Part shown: piece by piece, positions 8,539-17,786 of the stretch
Layout of the letters: each line of letters opens with the position of its first letter
Numbering within the stretch: the first letter of the stretch is position 1
From: Phocaeicola vulgatus ATCC 8482
Lineage (GTDB): Bacteria; Bacteroidota; Bacteroidia; Bacteroidales; Bacteroidaceae
Assembly: GCF_000012825.1 (NCBI RefSeq)
Contig: NC_009614.1
Coordinates: 1,116,001-1,180,000 of the forward strand
Direction of reading: 5' to 3'
Length of the DNA: 64,000 nucleotides
Program-made: the position numbers and the translations under genes
The notes under the pieces: generated by a model
Databases searched by the model: none
Told to the model about the DNA's origin: nothing
The model's input: only the letters and a program-made list of their open reading frames with translations

Positions 8539-9030
8539 ATGAAAAAAATTATTATTGCCGCATGCATGGCACTTTTAGGTTGTGGTTCTGTTTTTGCACA
8601 ACAAGGGAAACAAGCTATTGGTGGAAATCTAAGTTATGGAACTGAAATAGAGAGCGTTGGTATTGGTCTGAAATATCAATATAATATTACTGATCAAATC
8701 AGAATAGAGCCGTCTATGAATTACTTCTTTAAAAATGATGGACTTAGCATGTTTGACATCAACGCAAATATCCACTACCTTTTTCCCATAGCAAGCAATA
8801 TTAGTCTATATCCATTAGCAGGATTTACATACACTAACTGGCATTTGGATTTAGGGAAAGCAGGCGATTACGATGTCAGTGGAAGTGATGGAAAATTTGG
8901 AGTTAATTTAGGGGCAGGTATGGAGTTTGACTTAGACAAAAGCTGGAGTTTAAACTTTGATATTAAATACCAATTAATCAGCGACCTAGACCAAGCCGTA
9001 TTCAATCTTGGCGTAGCCTATAATTTCTAG
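8539..9030 (+). CDS. Small outer-membrane beta-barrel protein
   Basis: A 163-residue protein with a signal peptide (MKKIIIAACMALLGCGSVFA, then QQ) followed by alternating beta strands such as IGLKYQYNITDQIRIEPSMN. It ends in the aromatic C-terminal strand LGVAYNF, the usual signal for Bam-dependent insertion. This fits an OmpW/OmpA-barrel-like porin family protein of about eight strands. No ligand can be predicted. An upstream in-frame GTG at 8533 is possible, but the ATG gives a cleaner signal peptide. An inverted repeat follows the stop. Confidence 0.8.
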   Translation: MKKIIIAACMALLGCGSVFAQQGKQAIGGNLSYGTEIESVGIGLKYQYNITDQIRIEPSMNYFFKNDGLSMFDINANIHYLFPIASNISLYPLAGFTYTNWHLDLGKAGDYDVSGSDGKFGVNLGAGMEFDLDKSWSLNFDIKYQLISDLDQAVFNLGVAYNF

Positions 9031-9040
9031 TTAATAGCCA

Positions 9041-9082
9041 AAGAAGGATAAAGTTGTTTTTAAATGCACCTTTATCCTTCTT
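9041..9082 (+). terminator. Hairpin after the barrel gene
   Basis: Arms AAGAAGGATAAAG (9041-9053) and CTTTATCCTTCTT (9070-9082) are perfect complements around a 16-nt loop. There is no long T run, but position and symmetry suggest a transcript end. Confidence 0.55.
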
Positions 9083-9143
9083 CACCTTACTAAAAACATA
9101 CCTGCTCTACCTATTTTTACACTAATCTACAATATGGCATACC

Positions 9144-10100
9144 ATGAATAACATACGACAACTCACAAAAGATGAATACCCAAAAGCCATCGAACTATCT
9201 TGGCAAGTTTTCACCATCACCGGCAAAGAAGATTTCAACAATGAGGGATTGGAATTTTTCAAAAGCTTTATTTATAACAAAAAATGTATAAACGAAATCA
9301 TATTTTATGGTAGTTTTGACAATGAAGCTCTAACAGGCATTTTAGGTATAAAAAGTAATGGCAAACATATCTCCCTATTTTTTATCAAGCCAGAATATCA
9401 CAGGCACGGATTAGGAAAAAAACTTTTCCACTACGCCTCCACCCTCCATCCTTCCATTGAAACAACGGTTAATTCTTCTACTTATGCTATTCCTTTCTAC
9501 CGGAGTCTGGGATTTGCTGTCGTAGGAGAAAAACAAAATTACCATGGGCTCTGCAGTACCCCCATGAGACGCTATCATGCTGTATTTGTACAAAAGAACA
9601 AGTACACACTACGTACTTGGCAAACAGAAGACGCTCATTCATTAGTTCAAGAACTGAATAACAAAAAGATTTGGGACAATTGCCGCAACGTATTCCCCCA
9701 CCCTTACAGGCTAGAGCATGCGGAAACCTTTATTGACCTCATCCAGAAAAAAGAAGGCATTCATGATTTTTGTATTGAAGTTAATGGAAAAGCCGTAGGC
9801 AATATCGGATTTACACCAGGCACAGATGTGGAATGCTTCAATGCCGAAGTAGGGTACGTTATCGGAGAAAAATATTGGAACCAAGGTATTGTAACCGACG
9901 CATTACAAGAAGCCATCTACCATTACTTCACTTATACGAATACAATACGTATATTCGCACTTGTCTTTGAACACAACCTTCCTTCCATGCGAGTATTAGA
10001 AAAGGCCGGCTTCAACAAAGTCGGAATAATGACAAAATCCATTTTCAAGAACGGTCATTTCACCAATGCACATCTTTTCGAGTTGCTTAAAAACGTTTAG
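9144..10100 (+). CDS. Protein with two GNAT acetyltransferase domains
   Basis: A 318-residue protein. The N-terminal GNAT domain (about 1-150) has the acetyl-CoA loop segment KPEYHRHGLGKKLFHYA. The C-terminal domain (about 155-318) is of the RimJ/RimL type, with YVIGEKYWNQGIVTDALQEA and MRVLEKAGFNKVG. Both look complete, suggesting two acetyl-CoA sites or one catalytic and one accessory domain. The substrate is unknown; the RimL-like half would acetylate an N-terminal amine or an antibiotic-like amine. It appears to be a single-gene unit between a hairpin and a convergent two-component system. Confidence 0.8.
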   Translation: MNNIRQLTKDEYPKAIELSWQVFTITGKEDFNNEGLEFFKSFIYNKKCINEIIFYGSFDNEALTGILGIKSNGKHISLFFIKPEYHRHGLGKKLFHYASTLHPSIETTVNSSTYAIPFYRSLGFAVVGEKQNYHGLCSTPMRRYHAVFVQKNKYTLRTWQTEDAHSLVQELNNKKIWDNCRNVFPHPYRLEHAETFIDLIQKKEGIHDFCIEVNGKAVGNIGFTPGTDVECFNAEVGYVIGEKYWNQGIVTDALQEAIYHYFTYTNTIRIFALVFEHNLPSMRVLEKAGFNKVGIMTKSIFKNGHFTNAHLFELLKNV

Positions 10101-10150
10101 TATCCGGAAAATGCCAAAAGAACTTACAATAAATGTTATATTACACATAT

Positions 10151-10852
10151 TCATCCTTTGTCCGAAAGACATAAACCCACTCCTTTCACAGTCTTTATCT
10201 GTATCCGTTCATCATCAGCAAACAATTTTCTAAGTCGAGTAACAAAAACATCGAGACTACGTGATGCAAAAAAATCATCCTCCGTATCCCATAGTCTTGA
10301 AAGAATAATATCCCGCCTCACTAGTTCATTTTTCTTTTTACAAAGCATCTGAAGCAATTTCGCTTCGCGTTCCGTCATTGTCTTTTGTACACACGACGAA
10401 TGCTTTAATACTGCATGAACAGCATCAAATGTATAATTTTCACCAATCCGATAAATCTCACTTTCATTAGCGGCTCCCATTCCCCGCTTCATTTTCAACA
10501 AAGCACCAATATGCGCATCCAGTTCTTCCGCCAAAAAAGGTTTCTTAATATAATTATTCACCCCCAATTCATAACCTTTCACCACATCTTTAGGCGAAAC
10601 CCTGCCCGAGGTAAAAACAATGGGAATAAATCCATCCGTTTCCCGAATACGACGTACCATTTCATAACCATCCATAACAGGCATCTCAATGTCTGAAATA
10701 ATGATATCAAGATGTTGCTCCTTCCATATCTTCAACCCTTCTTCGCCATTAGAAGCGGTCATCACCTCGTATCCACCTATCATATCCTCCAATCCACCAC
10801 GAATAATATAACAAAGATTGGCATCATCTTCCACCAACAACAGTTTTATCAT
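10151..10852 (-). CDS. OmpR-family response regulator
   Basis: A 233-residue protein with an N-terminal receiver (acidic pocket E8-D9-D10, phosphoacceptor D54 in IIISDIEMPVMDG, conserved Lys in YIKKPF) and a C-terminal winged-helix domain (about 135-233, TMTEREAKLLQMLCKKKNEL and SLDVFVTRLRKLF). It lies 24 bp downstream of the histidine kinase, its probable partner. The three 11-bp repeats before the divergent gene at 12384 are a likely binding site. I considered the known Bacteroides pair RprXY but do not recognize the sequence as such, so no symbol is given. Confidence 0.9.
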   Translation of the reverse strand: MIKLLLVEDDANLCYIIRGGLEDMIGGYEVMTASNGEEGLKIWKEQHLDIIISDIEMPVMDGYEMVRRIRETDGFIPIVFTSGRVSPKDVVKGYELGVNNYIKKPFLAEELDAHIGALLKMKRGMGAANESEIYRIGENYTFDAVHAVLKHSSCVQKTMTEREAKLLQMLCKKKNELVRRDIILSRLWDTEDDFFASRSLDVFVTRLRKLFADDERIQIKTVKGVGLCLSDKG

Positions 10853-10876
10853 ATCATCTTCCTCCTTAAAAAATAT

Positions 10877-12262
10877 TTATTTCTTCTCCCCACTCGGCAA
10901 AAAAAGAAAAAATTCACTATACTCCCCTTCAATGCTTTCTACACACACTTTTCCACCATGCGCTTCAGCCACGCGGAAAACATAATTCAAACCCAATCCG
11001 AAGCCTGACGCACCGCCTTTACGGCTGCGGTCGGCAGCCGAAGCACGCTCGTACTTCTCGAAAATACGACTCTGGTCCTTCAACGGAATACCTATGCCGT
11101 TATCTCTTACCTTTATCAAATAAAAGTTATAGTCCTGACGCAAGGATGAAATCTGTATGTCCACCTCTTCACCTGAATATTTTATAGAATTATCTACCAA
11201 ATTACCGATAGCTTCTTTCAAGAATTCTTCATCAGCATATACCCATTCCGATTCCAAATGAAGAGAGAAATGTACTGGTTTATCTGCCTTAGCAGTATAT
11301 TTCTCAATAAGATCCTCTAACATCGGACGGAGTTGTATCTCCTTTTTCCAAAGCCTCAATTGAGCATTTTCCAATTTTGACAGCGTCAGCACTTTGTTAG
11401 TCAGTGACAATAAATGTTCACTCTCGTCCTCCAATATCTGAAAATGCTTCTCGCGTTTATCCGGAAAAATATCCAACTTTCCTGATTTCAACATTCGGGT
11501 CCCCATCAAAATACAGGCAAGAGGAGTCTTCATCTCATGAATCATGGCGTATGAGAAATCCTCACGCATCCTAGCTATTTTATTCTGATGAGCAATAATA
11601 CGAATCTGATAAACAAGACAATAGACGATCATTGCCATCATCAAGACAGTAGCAATGAGGAGCAAGGTCATCTGCTGGAAAATAACCCAATAAGGATTAA
11701 CAATAAAAGCCTGAAGATTCTCCGTACATTTATAATTGATAGGTTGTAATCCGGTTTTCAACAAGCCATAATCCCCTACCTGTATGGAACGGGAACTTCT
11801 AAGAATATTCCCCAGCGAATCTGTCACACAAGTTATTACTTCTGCATCCAATCCTTCGGCAGCAAGGCCTGTCCGATAAATAGAATCTAAACTTGACAAA
11901 GAAACAGACAATTTATAATCCCTCTTGACAATTTCTTGCATGGAAACCTGCATATTGGACATCAACCATTGGTTCACATTTTTATCACCTCTGCCATCCT
12001 CAAAAAAATCATAATCTTCATCCAGATTTATTCTAACCATAATGGAAGTATCTTTGTCCTTATACTTCTTTTGCAAAGAATCTTGATATACTTCCATGCG
12101 ATAAAACACCTCACGCATCGTTGCATCTCTAAATACTTCATTGCTTCTGAACTGTATACTTTCCTTAGTTAGCTTATAGGTATTTACAAGCCAAACGTAC
12201 TGCAAACAGATGATTGCCAACAGTCCGATACAAGCTACCCAACGAATATGTTTGATTGTCAT
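10877..12262 (-). CDS. Membrane sensor histidine kinase
   Basis: A 461-residue protein. Membrane helix 1 (about 8-25) and helix 2 (about 195-217) enclose a periplasmic sensor region of about 170 residues. HisKA follows with phosphoacceptor H242 in AMIHEMKTPLACIL, then HATPase_c with NLVDNSIKYSG, VRDNGIGI and a glycine-rich FGLGLNYV box. The periplasmic domain has no motif I can assign. It is cotranscribed with the response regulator and faces the outer-membrane protein gene at 12384 across about 120 bp. A TAACTTTG box at 12351-12358 on the minus strand could be its promoter. Confidence 0.9.
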   Translation of the reverse strand: MTIKHIRWVACIGLLAIICLQYVWLVNTYKLTKESIQFRSNEVFRDATMREVFYRMEVYQDSLQKKYKDKDTSIMVRINLDEDYDFFEDGRGDKNVNQWLMSNMQVSMQEIVKRDYKLSVSLSSLDSIYRTGLAAEGLDAEVITCVTDSLGNILRSSRSIQVGDYGLLKTGLQPINYKCTENLQAFIVNPYWVIFQQMTLLLIATVLMMAMIVYCLVYQIRIIAHQNKIARMREDFSYAMIHEMKTPLACILMGTRMLKSGKLDIFPDKREKHFQILEDESEHLLSLTNKVLTLSKLENAQLRLWKKEIQLRPMLEDLIEKYTAKADKPVHFSLHLESEWVYADEEFLKEAIGNLVDNSIKYSGEEVDIQISSLRQDYNFYLIKVRDNGIGIPLKDQSRIFEKYERASAADRSRKGGASGFGLGLNYVFRVAEAHGGKVCVESIEGEYSEFFLFLPSGEKK

Positions 12263-12286
12263 ACACTTATATCCTATCCATACTTT

Positions 12287-12344
12287 GTTAACATTGTGTT
12301 AACCTGCCATTAACCACGTAAGGAAAAAAGTCTCCCTACTTTTG
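12287..12344 (+). promoter_or_regulatory. Three 11-bp direct repeats and a -7 box upstream of the barrel gene
   Basis: GTTAACATTGT (12287-12297), GTTAACCTGCC (12298-12308) and ATTAACCACGT (12309-12319) repeat the core TTAAC at an exact 11-bp period. They lie 17 bp before a TACTTTTG -7 box (12337-12344). No TTTG occurs at the -33 position, which the third repeat covers. This mirrors Pho-box architecture, in which an OmpR-family activator replaces the upstream promoter element. Confidence 0.6.
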
Positions 12345-12383
12345 TTTCGTCAAAGTTAAAGAAAATATTAAAAACAAATAGAT

Positions 12384-14681
12384 ATGAAAAAGCAAAATTT
12401 TATCATCACATCGCTATTTTTATTTTGGGTTATAGGAACAACCACTGCACAAACCATTACCGGAAAGGTTACAAACATCCATGCACAAGCCATTGACGGT
12501 GCAACCGTCATCCTACAAACCATTGATTCTACTTTTGTGGACGCCGTAATCACAGATACCACCGGTTACTTCAGGTTCAACCGGCAACCAGCATCTTATC
12601 GGCTGATTTTCCAACACATCATGTACGAAACCCTCTTATTGACAACTACAGGAGAAGACGCAGGCACGATTACCCTGAAAAGTAAAGATTATGCTTTGGA
12701 CGAAGTTATCGTCAAAGGGGAACGCCCTCTTGTAAAAGTGGAAGGAGGAAAATTATCCTATGATCTGTCACAGCTCACCACACATAAGATCGTGAGCAAT
12801 GCCTATGAAATCCTTCAGCAATTACCCGGTGTACAGGAAATAAACGGCAACCTTTCATTAGCAGGCACACACAATCTGAGCATTATTTTAAACGGAAGGC
12901 CCACAACAATGAATCACGAACAGTTGACCATTTTATTAAAAAACACTCCGGCTTCACGTGTAGAAAAGGCAGAAATTATGTATAGCACACCGCCGCAATA
13001 TCATGTAAGAGGTGCTGCCATCAACTTACTTTTGAAAGGTTACCGTCCTGAAGAAAGTGGGTTGCAAGGAGAAGTTAACGCCGGATATCTATACAATTAC
13101 AGAAGTGGCACACAAGGAGGAATCAGCCTGCTTTACACCACTCCTAAATGGAATATAGACTTGCTATATAATACCCATTATGAACAAAACAGACAAACAA
13201 CAGATACGTACTCACATCACACCTTAAAAAATAATATATATGATATCTGTCAACACAATGATATTGACAGGAAAGGAATAACACATTATGTACGAACAGG
13301 CGCTGAATATAAATTCAATGATAATGCTCATATCAATCTAGCCTATACTGGTGTCTTCAACCCTAACAACGATAATCATTCATATTCCGACGGGAACATC
13401 ACAACCGCAGACAACCGGACAAAAAAGGAGGCTCGAATGCACAATATCGCTTTAGATTATCTCTCTGGCTTCGGTATGAAAGCTGGAATAAACTATACCT
13501 CCTACCATTCCGAAAGTCATCAGCAATTCACCAACAAAGACAACAAGAACCAAACAAGCGAATTTCACACGACTAGCGGACAAACAATAGACCGCTGGAA
13601 AATATACGTAGACCAGTCACACACACTACCACGAGAGTGGACCTTAAACTATGGCACCTCTTTAACTTATGCCAGTGACCATAATACTCAGTTCTATCAT
13701 ACCCAAAACGGAACAGACATGAGCGAACTCAATACAAACAATCGTTATAATGAATATACATATGACTTCTACGTCGGATTCAGCAAAAACATGGGAGAAC
13801 ATTTGTCTTTCAGCGCGTCCATAACCGGAGAATATTACAAAACGGCCCGTTATCATGCATGGGCGGCTTATCCTACAACTGAATTAACATACGTAATGAC
13901 CCCAGCACATATTCTACAACTTTCATTCACATCAGATAAGACCTATCCCAGCTACTGGGATCTGAGCGAAAGTACCGGCTATATAAGTGGTTATGAAGAA
14001 GTACAAGGCAATCCAATGTTAAAGCCATCCACCGATTATTCCGCAAATCTGAATTATATTTTAAAGAACAAGTATATCTTCAGCCTGGCTTATGATTATC
14101 AACCCGATTTATTTCAGCAACTAGCCTATCAAAGCACAGAACGCCTGGCTTTGATTTACAAAACCTTAAACTGGGATTATCAGCAAAGTTTCTCAGCCAC
14201 GACTATCATTCCCTTCAAAATCGGACATTGGTTGGACAGTCACGTCACACTGCAAGCTGAATACCGTCAAGCAAAATGTAACAAATTCTTCGATCTTTCT
14301 TTCAACCACAGCAAGTGGATCGGACTCGCCATGTTACAAAATAATATAATACTTTCTACCAAACCGGATATTCGCATGGAACTGACCGGACTTTATTTGA
14401 GCCCATCTATCCAGGGAAGTTATGATTTAAATCATATCTGGGCCATCCATACCGGAATACGTTGGAACTTTGCTAACCAAAAAGCAAGTATCCAAGTGAA
14501 GGCCAATGATCTGTTCAATTCGATGGAAGGCAACATAGATGTGACACTACGTAATAAAGGACAATACATGGACATGCACACCAACAACTATTCACGCAAC
14601 ATAACTTTATCCTTTACCTACAAGTTCGGAGGGTATAAAGAAAAACAGCATAAACCAATAGATACTTCCCGGTTCAAATAA
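12384..14681 (+). CDS. Outer-membrane beta-barrel protein with carboxypeptidase-like regulatory domain
   Basis: A 765-residue protein. A signal peptide ends near TTTAQT, a carboxypeptidase-D-like Ig domain follows (about 24-110, ITGKVTNIHAQAIDGATVIL), then a TonB-receptor-type plug (LDEVIVKGERPLVKVEGGKL) and a large barrel ending in ITLSFTYKFGGYKEKQH. It matches the OMP_b-brl_3 group rather than SusC and has no SusD partner. Its substrate is unknown. The divergent histidine kinase/response regulator and the 11-bp repeats in the shared intergenic region suggest that it is their target. A bidirectional terminator follows. Confidence 0.82.
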   Translation: MKKQNFIITSLFLFWVIGTTTAQTITGKVTNIHAQAIDGATVILQTIDSTFVDAVITDTTGYFRFNRQPASYRLIFQHIMYETLLLTTTGEDAGTITLKSKDYALDEVIVKGERPLVKVEGGKLSYDLSQLTTHKIVSNAYEILQQLPGVQEINGNLSLAGTHNLSIILNGRPTTMNHEQLTILLKNTPASRVEKAEIMYSTPPQYHVRGAAINLLLKGYRPEESGLQGEVNAGYLYNYRSGTQGGISLLYTTPKWNIDLLYNTHYEQNRQTTDTYSHHTLKNNIYDICQHNDIDRKGITHYVRTGAEYKFNDNAHINLAYTGVFNPNNDNHSYSDGNITTADNRTKKEARMHNIALDYLSGFGMKAGINYTSYHSESHQQFTNKDNKNQTSEFHTTSGQTIDRWKIYVDQSHTLPREWTLNYGTSLTYASDHNTQFYHTQNGTDMSELNTNNRYNEYTYDFYVGFSKNMGEHLSFSASITGEYYKTARYHAWAAYPTTELTYVMTPAHILQLSFTSDKTYPSYWDLSESTGYISGYEEVQGNPMLKPSTDYSANLNYILKNKYIFSLAYDYQPDLFQQLAYQSTERLALIYKTLNWDYQQSFSATTIIPFKIGHWLDSHVTLQAEYRQAKCNKFFDLSFNHSKWIGLAMLQNNIILSTKPDIRMELTGLYLSPSIQGSYDLNHIWAIHTGIRWNFANQKASIQVKANDLFNSMEGNIDVTLRNKGQYMDMHTNNYSRNITLSFTYKFGGYKEKQHKPIDTSRFK

Positions 14682-14709
14682 AGCATCATCAATGGTATCA
14701 TGATACAAT

Positions 14710-14743
14710 AATGAGGGGCAGATTCGTACATCCGCCCCTCATT
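14710..14743. terminator. Bidirectional terminator hairpin
   Basis: Arms AATGAGGGGC (14710-14719) and GCCCCTCATT (14734-14743) are perfect complements. It lies between the convergent barrel gene (ends 14681) and S41 protease gene (ends 14747). Confidence 0.75.
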
Positions 14744-14746
14744 CGA

Positions 14747-16444
14747 TTATTTCATAACAGAAAGTATCTTACTATATTCAGACTGATTGTTCAATGTCTC
14801 AATAGCTTTTTTCAAATCAGGATCATCTTTCAAGCGTTGCAATATCGCGCCACGTTGGAAATAATAACGTTTCAAAATCTCCTGAGCAATAGCATCTTTT
14901 ATCTCTTTCGAGAACCTGTCCAGCTCATGATCCAAATTATGCGTCAATTTCGTTTCCAAAGCGGCAAACTCCTCTTTTGCCCCATCCATATATCCTTCAA
15001 ACTCCGCTATTTCTTTCAAGTTCTTCAGCATCTTCTCACTTTGACGGTCATAAGTAAACTTACGCTTATGTAACATCTTCTTAAAATCAACATAGTCAGC
15101 ATCTGTTATTGTAAAGTCTTTCACTTCCCCTACCTGAGAATGCTTGATACAATATTGGGTAGCATAATCAAAAATCATATCATCATTAAGCAGATAAAAC
15201 ATAATGTTTGGGAAATTTTCAACTTTCACCTCCACATCCGGACGAATACCGCCACCATCACGCACTTCACGTCCGGCTGCTGTATGGAATACATTGGTCA
15301 GGCTGTCCGGAGTACGAGCCACCGCCCCGTCAGCATTACGTTTAGCGTAATCAATGGCTTGAATGCATCGTCCGCTGGGAATATAATACTTTGCAGTAGT
15401 CACTTTCATGCTACTGTTATAAGGCAATTCACGAGGTACCTGTACCAACCCTTTACCATACGTACGGCTTCCTACCACAATAGCCCGATCAAGGTCCTGC
15501 AAGGAACCTGAAACAATCTCGGATGCCGAAGCTGTAGAACCGTCCACTAGCACAGCCAGCGGAATCTCTGTATCTACCGGTTCATTCATTGTTTTATAAG
15601 TGGTACCAGCTTGTTTAATCTTACCTTTTGTTACCACAATCTCTTTCCCTTTCGGCACAAAGAAATTCACTACATTCACTGCTTCCCCCAACAAACCGCC
15701 ACCATTGCCACGCAAATCGAGAACAATAGATTTAGCACCTTGCTGTTTCAATTCTATCAATGCCTTCTTTATATCTTTTGAACAGTTCTCTATAGCAAAA
15801 GTACTGATAACAATATATCCCACATTATTGCCTACGATTCCATAATAAGGTACAGGGTTCGTACGGATGGTAGAACGGGTTATTTTAAATTCCATTGGCA
15901 CATAAGTACTATCAGAAGTAGGTCTCTCAACTTTCAACACACAAGTTGTTCCCGGCTCACCACGCAAATTATCACTGACATACGAGGTCAGATCATTGGG
16001 AATTCTATCTCCCTGGGCCATATCTTTTCCATTGATCTCCATGATGATATCACCGGCTTTCAGTCCTATTTCGGCAGCAGGGCTTCCTTCGGAAGGTTCA
16101 ATAATAGCCACACGCTTTCGGGGAGTATAATAACGTATTACCGATCCGATACCGCCAAACTTTCCGCTAGTCATTTCCTTTAGTGTATTATCTTCTTCAG
16201 GATAATACTCCGTGTAAGGGTCGGTCTGCGCCAACATAGCATCAATACCATATTTTATCACTTTCTCAGGATCAATAGTATCAACATAAAACATATCCAA
16301 TTCCTTGAATATCGCATTGAAGATATCCAAGTTTTTTGCTATCTGGAAATTACGGTCATCACCTTTATTAAAACTAAACAAAGCGCTACCTGTCAGGCCC
16401 ACGCAAATCATTAACAATATTTTCTTACTATTCCACTTCATCAC
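14747..16444 (-). CDS. S41-family C-terminal processing peptidase (CtpA/Prc-like)
   Basis: A 565-residue protein. An N-terminal signal/anchor segment (KKILLMICVGLTGSALFSF) precedes a PDZ domain (about 85-185, IGSVIRYYTPRKRVAII and GLKAGDIIMEING). The S41 core has Ser in the STASASEIVSGS motif and Lys in YGKGLVQ, the expected Ser/Lys dyad. A long helical C-terminal tail with many charged residues follows. It acts in the periplasm, cleaving the C-termini of exported proteins. It is 40 bp downstream of the PfkB kinase gene on the same strand, but no functional link is evident. Confidence 0.9.
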   Translation of the reverse strand: MMKWNSKKILLMICVGLTGSALFSFNKGDDRNFQIAKNLDIFNAIFKELDMFYVDTIDPEKVIKYGIDAMLAQTDPYTEYYPEEDNTLKEMTSGKFGGIGSVIRYYTPRKRVAIIEPSEGSPAAEIGLKAGDIIMEINGKDMAQGDRIPNDLTSYVSDNLRGEPGTTCVLKVERPTSDSTYVPMEFKITRSTIRTNPVPYYGIVGNNVGYIVISTFAIENCSKDIKKALIELKQQGAKSIVLDLRGNGGGLLGEAVNVVNFFVPKGKEIVVTKGKIKQAGTTYKTMNEPVDTEIPLAVLVDGSTASASEIVSGSLQDLDRAIVVGSRTYGKGLVQVPRELPYNSSMKVTTAKYYIPSGRCIQAIDYAKRNADGAVARTPDSLTNVFHTAAGREVRDGGGIRPDVEVKVENFPNIMFYLLNDDMIFDYATQYCIKHSQVGEVKDFTITDADYVDFKKMLHKRKFTYDRQSEKMLKNLKEIAEFEGYMDGAKEEFAALETKLTHNLDHELDRFSKEIKDAIAQEILKRYYFQRGAILQRLKDDPDLKKAIETLNNQSEYSKILSVMK

Positions 16445-16484
16445 TTTATGTATTTGTGAACCGCAAATTAATACATTATTCTAT

Positions 16485-17471
16485 TCAAGCCTGTAGAAGG
16501 GCCTCTATATTTAACTTTATTTCGTCCCATTTTTTCTTTGATAAGGTTGTACCCACCACTTGTATCACATTGGATGCTAAAATAGAACCTATAATGGAAC
16601 ACTTCTCCAAAGAATAACCACAAGTCAGTCCATACAGAAAACCTGCTGCATAATAATCTCCCGCGCCAGTGGTATCCACGACTTTTTTTACCGGAGGTAC
16701 CTCTAGTTTGATGCATTCCGTACCTTTCTTTATACATGAACCTTGGGCACCTAGTTTTACTATTACAACACTGCATTTAGAAGCAATTTCATTGATAGCC
16801 CCCCATGCATCCTTGCCTGTATAAGCCTTTGCCTCTTCCTCATTAGCAAAAACAATATCCACGTATTTAGTTATCAAAATATCGAAGAATTCCAAGTCCC
16901 CTTCCACAATATTATAACTGGCCATATCCAAGCAGATTTGCAATCCAGCCTCTTTTCCTAATTGCATAGCACGAAGAATCAATTCATGATCCTGTACCAA
17001 GTATCCTTCTATATATAGATATGCATACCCCTTAAACATATCCAACGTCAGATTTTCGGCTTTCATAGTAGCAGCAGCTCCCAGATAAGTTCCAAAAGTA
17101 CGTTCCCCATCCGGTGAAATGAAAGTAGAAGCCACTCCTGTAGGCAAATCACCGGCGAGCAATTTCATGTCAATTCCCTGCTTCAAACCGTTTTTTTTAA
17201 AATATTGCCCAAAATCATCGTTTCCTATCTTTCCGATAAATCCCGGGTATGCCCCTAGGTTAGCTAACGCCAAAACTGTATTTCCCGCACTTCCCCCTGT
17301 AGCTTTATGCGTTTTCATACCAGAGAATTTACCACTGATTTTCAAAAACTTATCTTCATTTATAAGTTGCATGCTTCCTTTGGGCAAACTCATCTCATCT
17401 AGTAGCGAATCATCTTGCAAAGTAACAAGAACGTCAACCAATGCATTGCCCATTCCAATTATTTTATCCAT
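16485..17471 (-). CDS. PfkB-family kinase, probable adenosine kinase
   Basis: A 328-residue protein starting MDKIIGMGNALVDVLVTLQD. It has the first PfkB signature region GGSAGNTVLALANLGAYPGF and the second signature VDTTGAGDYYAAGFLYG with the catalytic Asp. The overall pattern (LPTGVASTFISPDGERTFGT) resembles adenosine kinases of Bacteroidetes, which phosphorylate adenosine to AMP, but ribokinase or fructokinase activity cannot be excluded. It is expressed from a promoter at 17490-17497 back to back with the tRNA-Asn promoter. Confidence 0.8.
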   Translation of the reverse strand: MDKIIGMGNALVDVLVTLQDDSLLDEMSLPKGSMQLINEDKFLKISGKFSGMKTHKATGGSAGNTVLALANLGAYPGFIGKIGNDDFGQYFKKNGLKQGIDMKLLAGDLPTGVASTFISPDGERTFGTYLGAAATMKAENLTLDMFKGYAYLYIEGYLVQDHELILRAMQLGKEAGLQICLDMASYNIVEGDLEFFDILITKYVDIVFANEEEAKAYTGKDAWGAINEIASKCSVVIVKLGAQGSCIKKGTECIKLEVPPVKKVVDTTGAGDYYAAGFLYGLTCGYSLEKCSIIGSILASNVIQVVGTTLSKKKWDEIKLNIEALLQA

Positions 17472-17489
17472 TTATCTAAAATTTTTCTG

Positions 17490-17497
17490 CAAAGATA
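17490..17497 (-). promoter_or_regulatory. -7 box for the PfkB kinase gene
   Basis: TATCTTTG on the minus strand matches TAnnTTTG, 19 bp before the start codon. It lies within 24 bp of the opposing tRNA-Asn -7 box, so the two promoters overlap. Confidence 0.55.
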
Positions 17498-17528
17498 TTG
17501 CATATTTCGGAAAAACCTATTATCTTTG
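17497..17528 (+). promoter_or_regulatory. Promoter of the tRNA-Asn pair
   Basis: ATTG (17497-17500) lies 20 bp before TATCTTTG (17521-17528). The first tRNA-Asn begins 23 bp after the -7 box. Confidence 0.6.
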
Positions 17529-17551
17529 CACCGCATTTGAGAGAAAAACCT

Positions 17552-17625
17552 TCTTCGTTAGCTCAGTCGGTTAGAGCATCTGACTGTTAATCAGAGGGTC
17601 CTTGGTTCAAGTCCAAGACGAAGAG
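17552..17625 (+). tRNA. tRNA-Asn (GTT anticodon), copy 1
   Basis: A 74-nt cloverleaf. The acceptor is TCTTCGT/ACGAAGA and the anticodon loop CTGTTAA gives GTT. It is identical to the second copy 99 bp downstream. CCA is not encoded. Confidence 0.95.
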
Positions 17626-17650
17626 CTCTTTTAAAGTCAAATGCAAATTT

Positions 17651-17724
17651 TCTTCGTTAGCTCAGTCGGTTAGAGCATCTGACTGTTAATCAGAGGGTCC
17701 TTGGTTCAAGTCCAAGACGAAGAG
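17651..17724 (+). tRNA. tRNA-Asn (GTT anticodon), copy 2
   Basis: It has the same 74-nt sequence as copy 1, separated by 25 bp. This is a tandem duplication read from the same promoter and closed by the hairpin at 17730. Confidence 0.95.
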
Positions 17725-17729
17725 CACAA

Positions 17730-17755
17730 AGGTTCGCAGATAGCGAGCCTTTTTT
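17730..17755 (+). terminator. Rho-independent terminator after tRNA-Asn
   Basis: Stem AGGTTCGC (17730-17737) and GCGAGCCT (17743-17750) has one G-T pair. A T run follows to 17755. Confidence 0.8.
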
Positions 17756-17786
17756 GTTATCATACATATCATAAAAGGATCAGGGC

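Noticed and set aside
10151..12262. Identification of the two-component pair as RprX/RprY of B. fragilis
   Set aside because: The receiver and sensor sequences do not match what I recall of RprXY, so only the family is given.
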